In this document: positions 6,643 through 17,550 of the stretch, one piece after another | Position numbering within the stretch: the first letter of the stretch is position 1 | How the letters are laid out: the number at the start of each line of letters is the position of its first letter | Assembly: GCA_014621425.1 (NCBI GenBank) | Contig: JAANBB010000555.1 | Coordinates: 1 to 23,049, forward strand | Source: Cylindrodendrum hubeiense | Lineage: Eukaryota; Ascomycota; Sordariomycetes; Hypocreales; Nectriaceae | DNA: 23,049 nucleotides | Reading direction: 5' to 3' | The notes under the pieces: generated by a model | Told to the model about the DNA's origin: nothing | Database searches by the model: none | What the model saw: only the letters and a program-made list of their open reading frames with translations | Translations under genes and position numbers: made by a program

Positions 6643-9600
6643 TCAAGTTGACAAAAGCTGGAGATACTCGCGAATCTTCACTGCTAGAATTGACTTACAG
6701 TGTTCACTTGCGTAAATAGCTATCCTAAGGTTTCTCACAGAAACATCTACAGTCTCATGTCTCTTTCCAATTAGACCTCCCACCACCTCGTAGCTCATAA
6801 GAGCGATCGTAAATTCTAAGTTTGGTGAGCGATGAAATATTAGAGACCTTAGGTGACTGACCTGTAGTGACCTCATGTTATGACCTGTCCCGGTCGAATC
6901 ATGCGGGGCCAGTAGCACGCCAGCAAGCTCTCTCTTAGACTCCTGGACTTCAATAACCCGCTAAATCCATAGTAGTCAGCAAACTGAAAAGAATTGGGGA
7001 GAAAAATTGGCCCGTAGCACTAACTTGTTCAAAAGAATCCCGCACATAAAACCGAACAGTAGTGACCTCTCGCTTCTGGCCCAATCTGTGGATACGAGCC
7101 AAGGCCTGATCCTCAAGAGTTGGATTCCTATAAAACTTTAGCCTACACCGAGTTCTCTGCCTGGTCCATGTAGTCAACTGACCAATGAGGCTCCATGAGA
7201 AATGCATAAGAAGCAGCCGTGAGTGTCAGTCTGTGACATTGAGTGAGCCATTAGCCACTAAGAGGCATGATGTGACCTACCCAACAGCACCGCAAGATAG
7301 AGTTAAAAGCAACACTCGGATATGTGGGTCTTTACGAAATCGATCGAGGACATTTTGTCTATCCTTCTGTGGAACCTTTCCGTCGAGTCGAAGAGTTTGG
7401 ATGGACGCCTGGTTTAGACCTGCTTCGAGAACATCGAGAGTAGTTCGCCAGGTCGAGAAAACAATGCTATTACCTTGTTAACATAGGCTATTTCCAATGG
7501 AGTTCCAGAAAGTCATCCTACCTTTTCACATCTGATGGAAGACAATTGATCTGAATGACTAACGCCGCCACTTTAGACGGAAGTCCTATTCCCGAGGTCT
7601 CTTGCGCATCCATAGCTGGATTGGCAGCTGCCGATGTCTCCTCAAGACGGGTCAGGCTAAGAGATACTGGAGTATAGGTGCAGAGCGGATTATGACCGCA
7701 ATTATATGGCCCCGTGGTGACGCAATCAGAGCATACGAACTTTAGGCATTGCGAGAGCAGTGGTGTTCCTTGGTTGCGCGAGTCATCCAAAACACCGTCT
7801 GAAACGTCCACGGGCGTGGAACAATACTGACACTCCACACGACCTGTCTCTCGCTGAAAATTGAACGTTTGCTGTGCCATCGCTTGCCAGTCGGTGGCCT
7901 GGTTTTGTATGACCGCCGGTTTGTGGCGGTGGTAGTAATGCAGCCCAAGGTTACAGACCATACGCATCGCTTCAATTTGCTGAAGGACATTGACATACCC
8001 GGAAGGCCTACCATAGTCGTTGTTCTCGTACATAAGATCGTCAATGCGGGAAATCACCTGGTTGCGGATTTCGGTATACAGCTCTCGCTCAGCGACCGTG
8101 AACTCGACGGGACAGTGCAGATCGCGTCTCGGTGGCAGGCTGATGGTGCTTTTCTTCCGGCGTAGTATAAGACACCCAGCAAGTCGCCTCAGCCTCTTAA
8201 TCGCTTCATCCGGATCGCCATCTTTCCAGATATCAGAAATATCAGACTCGAATTGCTTTCTGTCCATGTAAGGATCGACTCTGAGAAACTTTAACAAGGT
8301 TGACAGATCATGAAGTCTGTTTTGAATTGGCGTTCCTGTCACTGCCCAGCGACTGTTTGCCTCTAAAGCACAGACACTTTGTGCTATTTTTGAAGCACTA
8401 TTTCGGATGATATGTGCTGGTTGAGATTCAATTAGTCTAGTTCCTCGTGCCATGAAGAAAGTGAATCCACCTTCATCTAGAATCACTCGTTTCCATCTTT
8501 TTGAGAATAAAACGGACGGTGAAATATCTGTATGTGACTTCAATTGAGTTGAAACGGTGTTATATGTTGTCAGGACGATATTGGTATTTTGGTATCCCGT
8601 GTTGTTAGGCAATTTGGTCTTGCCATGGTGTCGACACCAGCTCAGATGGCCCGGCATGACGTGTCTAATTATTTGTTAGGATCCAATAGTGATATACACG
8701 TAGTTTTGTAATTACTAACTCTGATAATTGCTCTTCCCATGTATCGATTACTGTAGCGGCCATGAGAATAATGCCACATCGGTGAAAAATAAGCCCATTG
8801 CTAACTTACAAGCTGGTGGAACAATGATGAGAGTTTGATCTTCAGGTCCAGGTTGACAGGGCAGATTATCCATTGCGATCAAAGCAATCATGGTCAAAGT
8901 TTTACCAAGACCCATAGGATCTGCGAGAATACCACCATAGAAATCTTCTGGAGGCTCATCTTGATGGACGTCAGACACCCGATTTATGAAGCTGTATCCA
9001 AATCAGTGAATTGAGCAAAATTAAGTTAATTGGAAACTTACAAGCGGCCCTGACTCGTCTCCATGTACTCCCAAATATCTGGTCGGGTTCCATCCAAAGC
9101 CCAGCCCAACTCTCTCTGATACATGAAATTCAAGGCCTGCCTTTGGTGTCTGGGATATGATTTAGCATGGAGTTTTAACATTGGGCCTTATTAAGTCTTA
9201 CTTCTCAAGCCGTGTCCGGATAGTGGGGGGCTGCGGGACTTCTGGAAGAAGATCATGCGAGTTAATTACATCCAAGAGATCTGGAAGCGGATCAATAGAG
9301 ATCATTTCTATTGGATTACTGGACAGCGCTTCTAATTCGCATGTCCACAGCGAGCTGTCTAGTGCGACAGAGGAGAGGCGATGAGGATTGTAATACCGGA
9401 CATTCTTGTCGCACTGCTTAGGATCTTGAAGATACACTTCGTTTGTCTGAAAAAAAGAGCCTATCTCTTCAAACATATCCAATGGTCCGTAGATAACGAT
9501 GGAAATGGAACATGGTATTGATTGACCAAGAAATGTTGAAGCCTTCGGCTTTCGAGCGCCAGATAATTGACATGAATCGTGAGAACAAGTCGGCTGTAGA

Positions 9601-10183
9601 TCAATCCCAGGCTCTTCAAGTAAGGCGTAAGTCAAATGGGTGTAGTCCGGATCAATCTTCCCTGTGATGGATTCATTGCCTACCACCAAAAATTGGTCGG
9701 CTGAAGTGAGTTGTACCTGGAATCTGGATCCATACGAAATTGGGGTAGTGGGGCTTTTGAGCTTTCCAGTGAGACTATTTATCTATGCTGGTCAACTTCT
9801 ACACGCTAGTATAGACAATCAAAATGAAAAGTTAAGTCACTTACTTCGCCAAAACACACCAGTTCCTGTTGACCAGCACTGGGTTGAGGCTGTGGACTGG
9901 TACCAATATCGCAACCTATGCCCTCGGCGGGTTGTTGCGCGCATTCAGATTCGTCATCCTCAATAGTCAAATCAATAACTTCAGAAGAGTTCCACGCACT
10001 CGGATTTGGCGAGCGCTGAAGGTAGCCTTGTAGCTGTGATTTCGGGGTGGCAAAATACGAATCCTCGCGTGCTTGACATCCGGACGCAGACGCCGTCATC
10101 GCACGTCCAGACAGCCCTGCCCCGATTAAGTCCACTGGTCGATCATCGAAACGTTGCTTCTTTGCAGGTGGCCGTCTAGACAT
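6643..10183 (-). CDS. SNF2-family ATPase with RING-like insertion (Rad5/HLTF/Uls1 type)
   Basis: I phased eleven exons: 10183-9845, 9782-9202, 9149-9042, 8991-8810, 8750-8720, 8664-8471, 8416-7522, 7466-7281, 7230-7183, 7127-7025 and 6960-6643. All ten introns are GT-AG, 50-64 nt, and the joined frame has no break (994 residues). Visible motifs: basic AKKQR near residue 7; SUMO-interaction-like VIDLTIEDDE at 69-78; Walker A DPMGLGKT at 367-374; DEAH at 477-480; TGTPIQN at 505-511; a Cys-rich RING-like region at 674-724 (C674, C677, C702, C707, C710, C718, H720, C724) between the helicase lobes; and QALARIHRLGQ at 862-872. Proteins of this build translocate on DNA in the nucleus and act in replication-stress tolerance or as SUMO-targeted ubiquitin ligases. 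The RING is divergent, so ligase activity is uncertain. The last exon beyond about residue 925 is less family-like and the true 3' end could differ. Confidence 0.9.
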
Positions 10184-10532
10184 CCCGGATTATCAATGAG
10201 ATAGAGCTGCGGGCCGTTGCTCCACGGGTGATGAGGGATGAGTGAATATGACTGCCTTGGGTAGAACCAGGCTTTGCCACGGGGCGGTGTGAATTGGCAG
10301 CTGCATGCAAAAGTGCACTTTCAATGCCTCACTTTATGAATTAAGCACGTGGAAGGAATTCTGTTGAGCCGTGCGGGGCTTATTGGGACGCCTACATTAG
10401 GCGTCCCTTAGGCACAGCCTCACATCCTCCCATTTTCATTTTTCAATCATCCTTGATCAGTAGGGTTTCTATCTACCAAGCATTCAGTTGTCCGTTTCCG
10501 TCATTGAGAACTGTGGGATTTCAGTACGAACC
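10184..10532. promoter_or_regulatory. Divergent promoter between the SNF2 gene and the NLR gene
   Basis: The 349 bases separate two ATGs pointing outward (10183 minus, 10533 plus), so both promoters must lie here unless upstream exons exist. It contains a perfect 9-bp inverted repeat at 10385-10407. No clear TATA box or CCAAT box is visible on either side. Confidence 0.6.
10385..10407. repeat. Perfect 9-bp inverted repeat in the divergent promoter
   Basis: GGGACGCCT and AGGCGTCCC flank a five-base ACATT spacer, making a perfect 23-base dyad. It could be a binding site for a dimeric zinc-cluster type regulator or a hairpin in a 5' UTR. It sits about 125 bases from the NLR start codon and 200 from the SNF2 start codon. 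Confidence 0.7.
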
Positions 10533-13500
10533 ATGCCGCTATCAGCTCCTCAGATTTCCCGTCCCGCTCGGCGCACTATTCGGGATGCGTTCGAGGATCT
10601 CGAGAGGACCATATCTCCTCTCGAAGCCAAGGAATTCGAGGGCACAACGCTACAGAATGTCCAAAAAGCGGCGCTAGAGATTGAAACCCAACTTAGCGCC
10701 CGCGGCTCTCTGAGAAACATGCGACGTCTGATGCCCCTATTCAAAGGTCTAGAGCACTACGGAAAGACAATTGAGGTCTTGTGCAACGGGACGCCTTATC
10801 TACCGTGGATCTGGGCGCCCATTAAACTTATTCTCAAGGTAATACCCCCGCGAGATAGTCGCTCTTTACTAATTGAAGGGCAGATCGCTTCCGATCACGT
10901 CGAGGCTTTTGAACGGATCATCTCTGCATACTCTCGAATCGCTGAGGCATTAACTAGGTTTGAAACATTGAGCCAGGCACTCGTCAGAAGTCCAGAGTTC
11001 CAGGAAACATTAGCCATATTCTATTCCGATATCCTGAAATTTCATCGGGAGGCTTATGTTTTTGTCAGGAGAAGCGGTGAGTAAAGAGTCTGATCAGACG
11101 TTGAGGGAAGAACTCACACTACTCAGGCTGGAAAACATTTTTTCTCTCCTCATGGGGCCGATTTCAACGCCGATTCGATGCAATCATCGAAGATCTAAAA
11201 ACACACGAAAACCTTGTTGATACGACTGCCAATGCAATCAACATCTCGGATGCCGCAAAGATGAGGGAAGAAATCCGTGAATGGCGAAAACAGAGGCTTG
11301 AAGATTTGGCAAAGCAAGAAAACGAAGAGTTCAGCCGACAATACCAGGCCATCGTAGGATGGTTGAAACTAGACGATGCCGATCAGCAGGTCATCTTCGA
11401 CTCGATTGCTTCCGAAGGGAACAAGCACCCTGGTACCTGTAACTGGATTCTGAAGCAAAAGACACTCGTTTCCTGGATGAAGGACAGGCCAGAGACACCA
11501 TTCCTGTGGCTTGAAGGTAACCCAGGGACAGGAAAAAGTGTTATGGCCACCCAAATCGACGCATTCCTACGCAGCAGTGGCCATTCACTTGTGATTCGCC
11601 ATTTCTCCACATACTCGTATCCTTCTTCTACCCAGTACGACCAGATCCTCCGCTCTTTACTGATGCAATTTGTTCGTCCAAGCATCGACCTGGTAGCACA
11701 CGTTTATGAAGAATATGTGCTTGCAAAGAAAGGTGTCACGGTAATGGCGCTTGACCAGCTTATTCTCACAATTAGCAGGTCCGTGTTATCCACGCCGTCA
11801 AAGCCAAAATATATCCATATCATTGTAGATGGTCTTGATGAATGTGATAAAGAGGTACAGCGCCGAATTTTAAGCATCTTGGAGCGGCTTGTGTCTTCAA
11901 CAGTTCCATGTAGCTCAACCGTTTGCAAGGTCTTACTTGCAAGTCGAGGATCTCTCGAGATTACAAGAAAATTTCGGAATAAGTCCACTATATCTCTAGC
12001 AAACGAAAAGAAAAGTATTGCAATTGCCATGGGAGCATATTCCAGCCAGAAGCTTGAACTACAACATCACCATCTCTCTCAACTTGGAATTAATGGAAGA
12101 GACCTGAAGGAAATCTCGAATGATATCGTATAGAGAGCAGATGGTAAGACTTTGATCGGGAATGATAGTATTAAAAGTGATTTACGAACTAATTAAAAAA
12201 TAGGAATGTTTTTATGGGCCCGGTTGATTCTTGAGTATTTGTCATCCAACATGTTCTTCAGCAAGGATGAAGTCAAACTCGCAATTAATACCCTTCCTCA
12301 AAAATTGAGTGAATTGTGCTGACCCCTAAATCAACCTTTTGCTATCGATTGTCCATCTGTGCTAATTTTGAATACAGCTATGGCAGAATCCTTTTCGAAA
12401 TTACCGCGAGATTCGATGCCCGATCAATTTGTCGAATGAAATCCATCTTTGGTTGGATAGCGTTTTCTAAAAGGCCTCTGAAAAAGGCTGAATTCCGCTC
12501 TGCTCTATCCTTTGGAGAGGACGCCAAGGCCACGGTTTTGCCTCCGCCATATATCTTCGACATATGTGCACCATTAATTCAGGAGAATGGAGACAGCACA
12601 TTCTCCTTCATTCATGTATCCGTCAAAGAGTACGCAATGCAGTCTCCGGATCAATTTACACTCCGTTGTGTTGTACTAATCCTTCTAGCTACCTCGAAAG
12701 CCCTGATAGCACGGTGGTCTTACGAGAAGCTGATTCAAGATACGAGCATGCCGTTACTGCGATCGCATGTCTTATGTCCGGGTTCGAGGTTTTCAATCCG
12801 GCTTACAGCTCTCACCATAGAGACCTGCGAGTTATAAGTGGCCGCCACGGATTTCATAATCATGCCACGCAGTATTGGTTGGAGTATACGCTATCGAATC
12901 ATCAAAATTCGAGCATTGTCGACCCAAAATCATCTTTATTTTCTACAGCCTCCGCTTTAGCTAAATGTCTTGGCGATGCAGGCTGTCCCAGATCGACCCC
13001 ATCAAATGGTGCCTCGACTCCCATGGATCCTCGTCTAAAGTCTTTCCGCGACGACACGTCAATATATCAAATGTTGCAGGCAGCATTACTACAGAGGCTT
13101 GCTGCAACTCAAAATATCTTGCCCACCAGGACAGGTTAATATGGGTTATGCCAAGGTAAAATTGTACAACGCTGACACATTTTTCAGTAGCAAAAGCGGA
13201 TGCAAACCTCACCGTTGCACGAGACCTTGAGGAGCTGCAGGAAAATTTCCAATCCAGCGTTCGACATCTTTTAGCTTATTCATTCTACGACGGGGTATCT
13301 ATCGAAGAATTGGAGACCTTCAAACAAGAGTTTCGGATGTATGCATTCACTTGCCGCTGTATCACATGTCCGCGCGCGACTACCGGCTTTCGAGATGAGA
13401 AGACAATGCTTAATCATGAACTTACCCATACACAACGAACAGTTTGTGAGGTGGAGGGCTGTCAGTACCCACCATTCCTTTCCACTGTGGCGTTGAGATC

Positions 13501-14711
13501 ACATGTAGCAAAATGTCATCTCGACATTCAGAAAGCCACCCGGATGGCAAGAATCAGGGCCAAACCGACCATAAAAACGACCCTGACCCGAAAGATTTCC
13601 TCTTCAGCTGAGACCACAACGAATAGACTGGAAGGTCAGAGTTTCAAGTTCGACCTGAAACCGCCCCGAAAGCTTGCAATCCGTGCTGTTCACAACTTTC
13701 CCCCTGACGCTTACGTGGAATGTGTTCGATTCAGCCGCAATAGAAAGTATTTTGTTGTAGCATCTGGGAAAATGGCAAATGTCTATATTACGATGTCCGG
13801 TAATCTTTTTCGCAGCTTTACTGGTGTGGAAGAAATTACAACCTGCAGGGTTCAAAGTATCTGCTTTAGCCCTGATAACATATATCTTCTGACAGGCACG
13901 ACCCATGGTTCTGTGACGGCAAGTAGAGTCTATACGGGTCATATTGGGTTTTCTAACTTATTTCCAGGTTTGGAACATCGAATTGGGCACCATCCGCTCC
14001 AGGCTTGCCCATGGTGAGGTCCCCTGTTGGGTTGATATCTCGAGAGATGGCCTTACAATTGCTTCTGGAAGCTGGGACGGAAGTGTCTGTCTCTGGGATT
14101 TTGAGAAAGACATTATTACCAAGAGGTGGGAAATTGAAGGGACTATTACAGATATGGTCATTTCCCCAGATGCTAATTGTGTTGTTACTGGGTCCAAGCA
14201 TGATTCATGGGAAGATTCATCGGGACAGGTGAACGTATTGCGTATCGGTGGATTTCGAATCTCGAAAGTCACACTAATAATCCCCGGATCATTAGCTAAC
14301 GTAAGAAAGATGGTCTCAGTTGCACTCTCACCAAACTCTCAGTATCTCTTAGGTAGTGGTGGTAATTCTATCACAATGTGGGATATGAGTACAATTTGGA
14401 TGCATGGTACGTCTGTTTGGAGCTTTGACACCAAAGTAAGATTGATCTTCATTCGCAACGCTTAATGGTACTAATCGGTCTCTCAGTGTCCTATTTCTTC
14501 TCTTGCAATTACCTCAGATTCGGCTCGGGTAGTTTTCAGTTTAGCGGATGGTAAAGTTCGATTCTTGGATCTGCAGAGTGGCCAACCTTTGTACGACAAC
14601 CATCCATTCAGAGACACTGTGGCTTCTGTTGCAACTGATCCAACTGGATCATTACTTGCGACTATCACTTCAAATGATGTAGCAACAATCTGGTCCTACC
14701 AGGAAAATTGA
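10533..14711 (+). pseudogene. NLR (NACHT-C2H2-WD40) gene with nonsense codon and frameshift
   Basis: Eight exons can be traced: 10533-11076, 11127-12143, 12204-12316, 12378-12629, 12689-13134, 13188-13918, 13968-14435 and 14487-14711. Domains in order: DUF7708-like N-terminal helical region (residues about 60-180); NACHT with Walker A GNPGTGKS at 312-319 and Walker B VDGLDEC around 416; the winged-helix-like region with FLWARLILEYL; two C2H2-like fingers (CITC...HELTH and CEVEGC...HVAKCH); and seven WD40 blades resembling the Tup1 propeller. The family senses non-self and triggers responses such as regulated cell death. Two lesions break it: TAG at 12131-12133 where relatives usually have E, K or Q before RADGMF, and six A's at 12300-12305 where five would keep frame (the exon total is one base over a multiple of three). 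Exons 4-8 are otherwise clean. A 516-residue DUF7708-NACHT protein could still be made. Base errors in the assembly are the main alternative. Confidence 0.85.
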
Positions 14712-14789
14712 TTCTTTTCCCGGACCCAAAGCCATCTGAAATCAGTGGTATCTTTGAGTACATTGGCGAAGGATGTTGGACCTTACATT

Positions 14790-15990
14790 TTGTTACCAAT
14801 GCACATTGTTGGTATCTAATCGAATGGGTTCCGGAAGAAGTTAGATCATTTGATGTTCCTGGCATGTTCCTATCGTGCCTAATTGCGAGACTACTAGGTT
14901 ATCGATCGTCAAAAAGCGGAAATGACTTCGGCATATCTTTGTTCCACCAAAAGTCCAATGTCCTAGGAAGATATATTTTACTCCAACCAAGGGTATTTGT
15001 TTGGTCCAATAGACTATCTTGAGAACTAGCGACGTGTGACCGGGTAATAGCTACTATTTCCCAGATTGGGGTTATCGCTGATGTTACGGAATGCGGTTCC
15101 GCAGAATGACACTGAGATTTAGATCTGGACACTTGACACAACTATTTGTCAGGTATTAAGGTAAGAAAGACTTGAAGGTGCATTGATAATTTAACTGTGG
15201 TGGGTCTATTATTAATGCTGAGGATCATTGTCTCAAGAGCCTAGAGGTACGTAACAGCATATTTAAGCAGGCCCGCCGTAGTAGTCCTGACTGACTATCC
15301 AGCAAACATCATAGTCTAGCTTGAGACATTGCAAAATGGCAGCCAGTAAGAGGTTCGACCCTTCAAGATGTTGTAAGGCGTAGCGATGTTGTCGTTCTCT
15401 GGCTCACTTGTAAATATGCATGTCATGGCCAATGGGACAAGCATGTTCTCTAACATGAATGATTCCCATCTTACATGAGAGACCCTCACAATTATCATGC
15501 CTGCGACGTTGTAGACGTGGTTGTAGTACATGAATTTGCTCCGTACTAGCTCCATCCGTGGCAGATAGTCAAATGTAGCGATGACTTGGTTCTTGGATAT
15601 CAATATGCTATTATTGTGTTGAAGGTATAGAGCATCTGCCCAGCCTTTAGCAGTCCGGTGGCTGAGAATGTCCGGCTCGGTGAGTTTTGTCGCGTAATGG
15701 GTGTATCCTTTGCCAATTAGCGGAGGGTATCATACACTAGAGTCGTCTGCAGCTTTCCTCGGTTAACTAGAATACCTCAAAGTTGCCACGTAGAAAATAG
15801 TATCCATTTCGGCTAGTACGTCAACCTCCTTATCCAAGCGGCCATAGTAATGCTCATAAATATTCCCATCGTGAATAATGCCAGTAACTAGACCTAGCAC
15901 ACCGGTACCCTCACATCGGGCTTTAATTAAGGACTGAGGGCTTTCTAATTCCCCGGGATTTAAGGTTGACGTTTCAAATAGCCCATTCAT
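14790..15990 (-). pseudogene. Decayed beta-lactamase/PBP-like serine hydrolase
   Basis: From an ATG at 15988-15990 the minus strand resembles the fungal beta-lactamase-related hydrolase family: CEGTGVLGLVTGIIHDG near the start with DTIFYVATL, then DILSHRT, then RSKFMYYNHVYNVAGMIIVR with a Y-x-N motif, then PLAMT and NIATPYNIL. More weakly there are NTLGWSKIYLPRTLD and HDRNMPGT near 14990 and 14840. All pieces stay in one frame, yet it contains TAA 15763-15765, TGA 15730-15732, and TAG at 15316-15318, 15295-15297, 15241-15243 and 15142-15144. The S-x-x-K nucleophile motif expected after FYVAT is gone, with about 20 residues missing around it. The relic converges on the NLR 3' end. A family member would be an acyl-serine hydrolase of unknown substrate; this copy cannot be active. 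Confidence 0.75.
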
Positions 15991-16707
15991 TTCGATCCTT
16001 TGGCGAACAATAATCGATCTTATTTCGAAAGTATATATGAAAGCGACGTGAGCTCTCATCGAATTGATCTAGATTTGATTAGATAGTTAGTGTGGGTAAA
16101 TGAAGCAGCTAGAAGTGCAAATTATTCCATTGTGTGGTGATGAAGAGTGAGAGGCAGCTGGGCATGCCACAGCGGCGGTCAGCTTACAAGGACGCACCCG
16201 GATTGCATGACGACGAGTTCCGTAAATCCAATCGCTTCGCCTATATACCTCAATTTCTTGACATCAAATCCTGATTCATCACTGGTGGTTTTAGTACTTC
16301 GATAAATTTCGCAACAAAGTTGAGGCATTGAGGCTGCTAACAGATGTGGTATAACTGGAGAGCAAACAGAGGTTGATTCAGATAGGATCACAATTTTGTG
16401 AGGTATAAAGCGAAAATTTGGATGTATCGGTGATCTCTTGGCATATTGAATGTGTGTAGCTCGGGTCTTGGTCGCAGCGTCCCGTTGGCTTCTGGAGGGC
16501 CATGGCGTGATTCTCATAACGTTGGCATTGGACGTTGACAAGGTCAGTCGATCGATAAGGCGGCACATTTCTCCGCACTTCACTTTTCACTCCCGCACAA
16601 TCACGTCATTGACTGTCACTGTGTAAATTCGTTGCACTACACAAGCGAAGTTAATTTGACTCGTCCAACAGCTATTTTTTAGGGTTGACCTACAAAGTTA
16701 ATAGAAG
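15991..16707. other. Intergenic, no gene recognised; contains the GST promoter
   Basis: AT-rich near the hydrolase relic. A minus-strand frame at 16179-16583 (134 codons, GTG at its first position) has no recognisable domain and ordinary chance-like composition. The last 100 bases before 16708 should contain the GST promoter and 5' UTR; no clear TATA box. Confidence 0.4.
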
Positions 16708-17550
16708 ATGGCCAACATCGACACCTCGCTCCCTCCAGAGACAACGGGCGCTGCGGCCCAGCTCGCCACCCGGCACTCGGATGAACACCCACTGAAGCTT
16801 TATGGGGGTTGGTTCTGTCCTTTTGTCCAGCGATCTTGGATCACTCTTTTCGAAAAGAATATCCCCCATCAATACGTGGAGATTAACCCATATAAGAAAG
16901 AAGCGGCATTTGTGGCGATGAATCCCAGAGGCTTGGTGCCCACGCTGGCCGTTCCCGTGAATGATGGAAGCAAGGTCAGAAGGCCTCTGTTTGAGAGTAA
17001 CATCATTTGCGAATATCTCGACGATGCGTATTCCGATGAGGCTACATACGGTCCGCACTTGCTTCCATCAGACCCATACGAACGGGCACGATGTCGACTC
17101 TGGATTGACCACATCAGCACGCGCATCATCCCAGCGTTCTACAAACTTCTGCAGCACACCCCGGAAAAGAAGTACAGTCTCGACCAGGCGCGAGAGGAGC
17201 TTCAAAGCCACATCAAGCCTTTCGTCACGGAGATGGATCCCGAAGGCCCGTTTTTCCTTGGTACTAGCTTCAGCCTCGTCGACATCTGTCTGGCACCGTG
17301 GGCGAAGCGCCTTTTCCTGATTGACTACTACAAGGATGGCGGACATGGGATTCCTCAGTCGGGTGGGGGAGAAGACGAGAACCTGTGGGCGAGGTGGCGG
17401 AAGTGGGCCATTGCAACCACGGACAGGGAAAGCGTCACGGCGACTTGGAGTTCAGAGGAGCGGTATATCTTGGCATATAGAAGATATGCTGAAGATACCA
17501 CGAATTCTCTTGTTGGACAGGCGACGAGGGAGGGTGGAAGACTGCCTTGA
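16708..17550 (+). CDS. Glutathione S-transferase, omega-like
   Basis: An intronless frame of 280 residues starts at the ATG at 16708. The thioredoxin-like domain (about 28-110) has LYGGWFCPFVQR, where C37 in the CPF motif is the catalytic cysteine of omega-type GSTs; NPRGLVPTL with the cis-proline P78; and FESNIICEYLDD with the glutathione-contacting E96-S97. The alpha-helical C-terminal domain (about 120-270) includes PFFLGTSFSLVDICLAPW, the conserved GST core Asp region. Such cytosolic enzymes transfer or remove glutathione, with thiol transferase or dehydroascorbate reductase activity and roles in oxidative stress or xenobiotic handling. Length is normal for fungal members and nothing is missing. 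The exact substrate cannot be told from the sequence. Confidence 0.93.
   Translation: MANIDTSLPPETTGAAAQLATRHSDEHPLKLYGGWFCPFVQRSWITLFEKNIPHQYVEINPYKKEAAFVAMNPRGLVPTLAVPVNDGSKVRRPLFESNIICEYLDDAYSDEATYGPHLLPSDPYERARCRLWIDHISTRIIPAFYKLLQHTPEKKYSLDQAREELQSHIKPFVTEMDPEGPFFLGTSFSLVDICLAPWAKRLFLIDYYKDGGHGIPQSGGGEDENLWARWRKWAIATTDRESVTATWSSEERYILAYRRYAEDTTNSLVGQATREGGRLP

Noticed and set aside
6890..6910. tRNA B-box-like GGTCGAATC
   Set aside because: No matching A box, acceptor stem or anticodon arm at the right spacing. Other GGTTCGA-like strings (13726, 14556, 15354) also lack a cloverleaf.
12630..12837. Read-through of NLR exon 4 to 12837
   Set aside because: A GTACGC donor at 12630, a TACTAAT branch site and an acceptor at 12688 restore the expected family sequence after VSVKDY; the read-through is intron plus wrong frame.
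16179..16583. 134-codon minus-strand frame upstream of the GST gene
   Set aside because: It begins with GTG, has no recognisable motif, and an overlapping frame on the same strand is equally open; no support for a gene.
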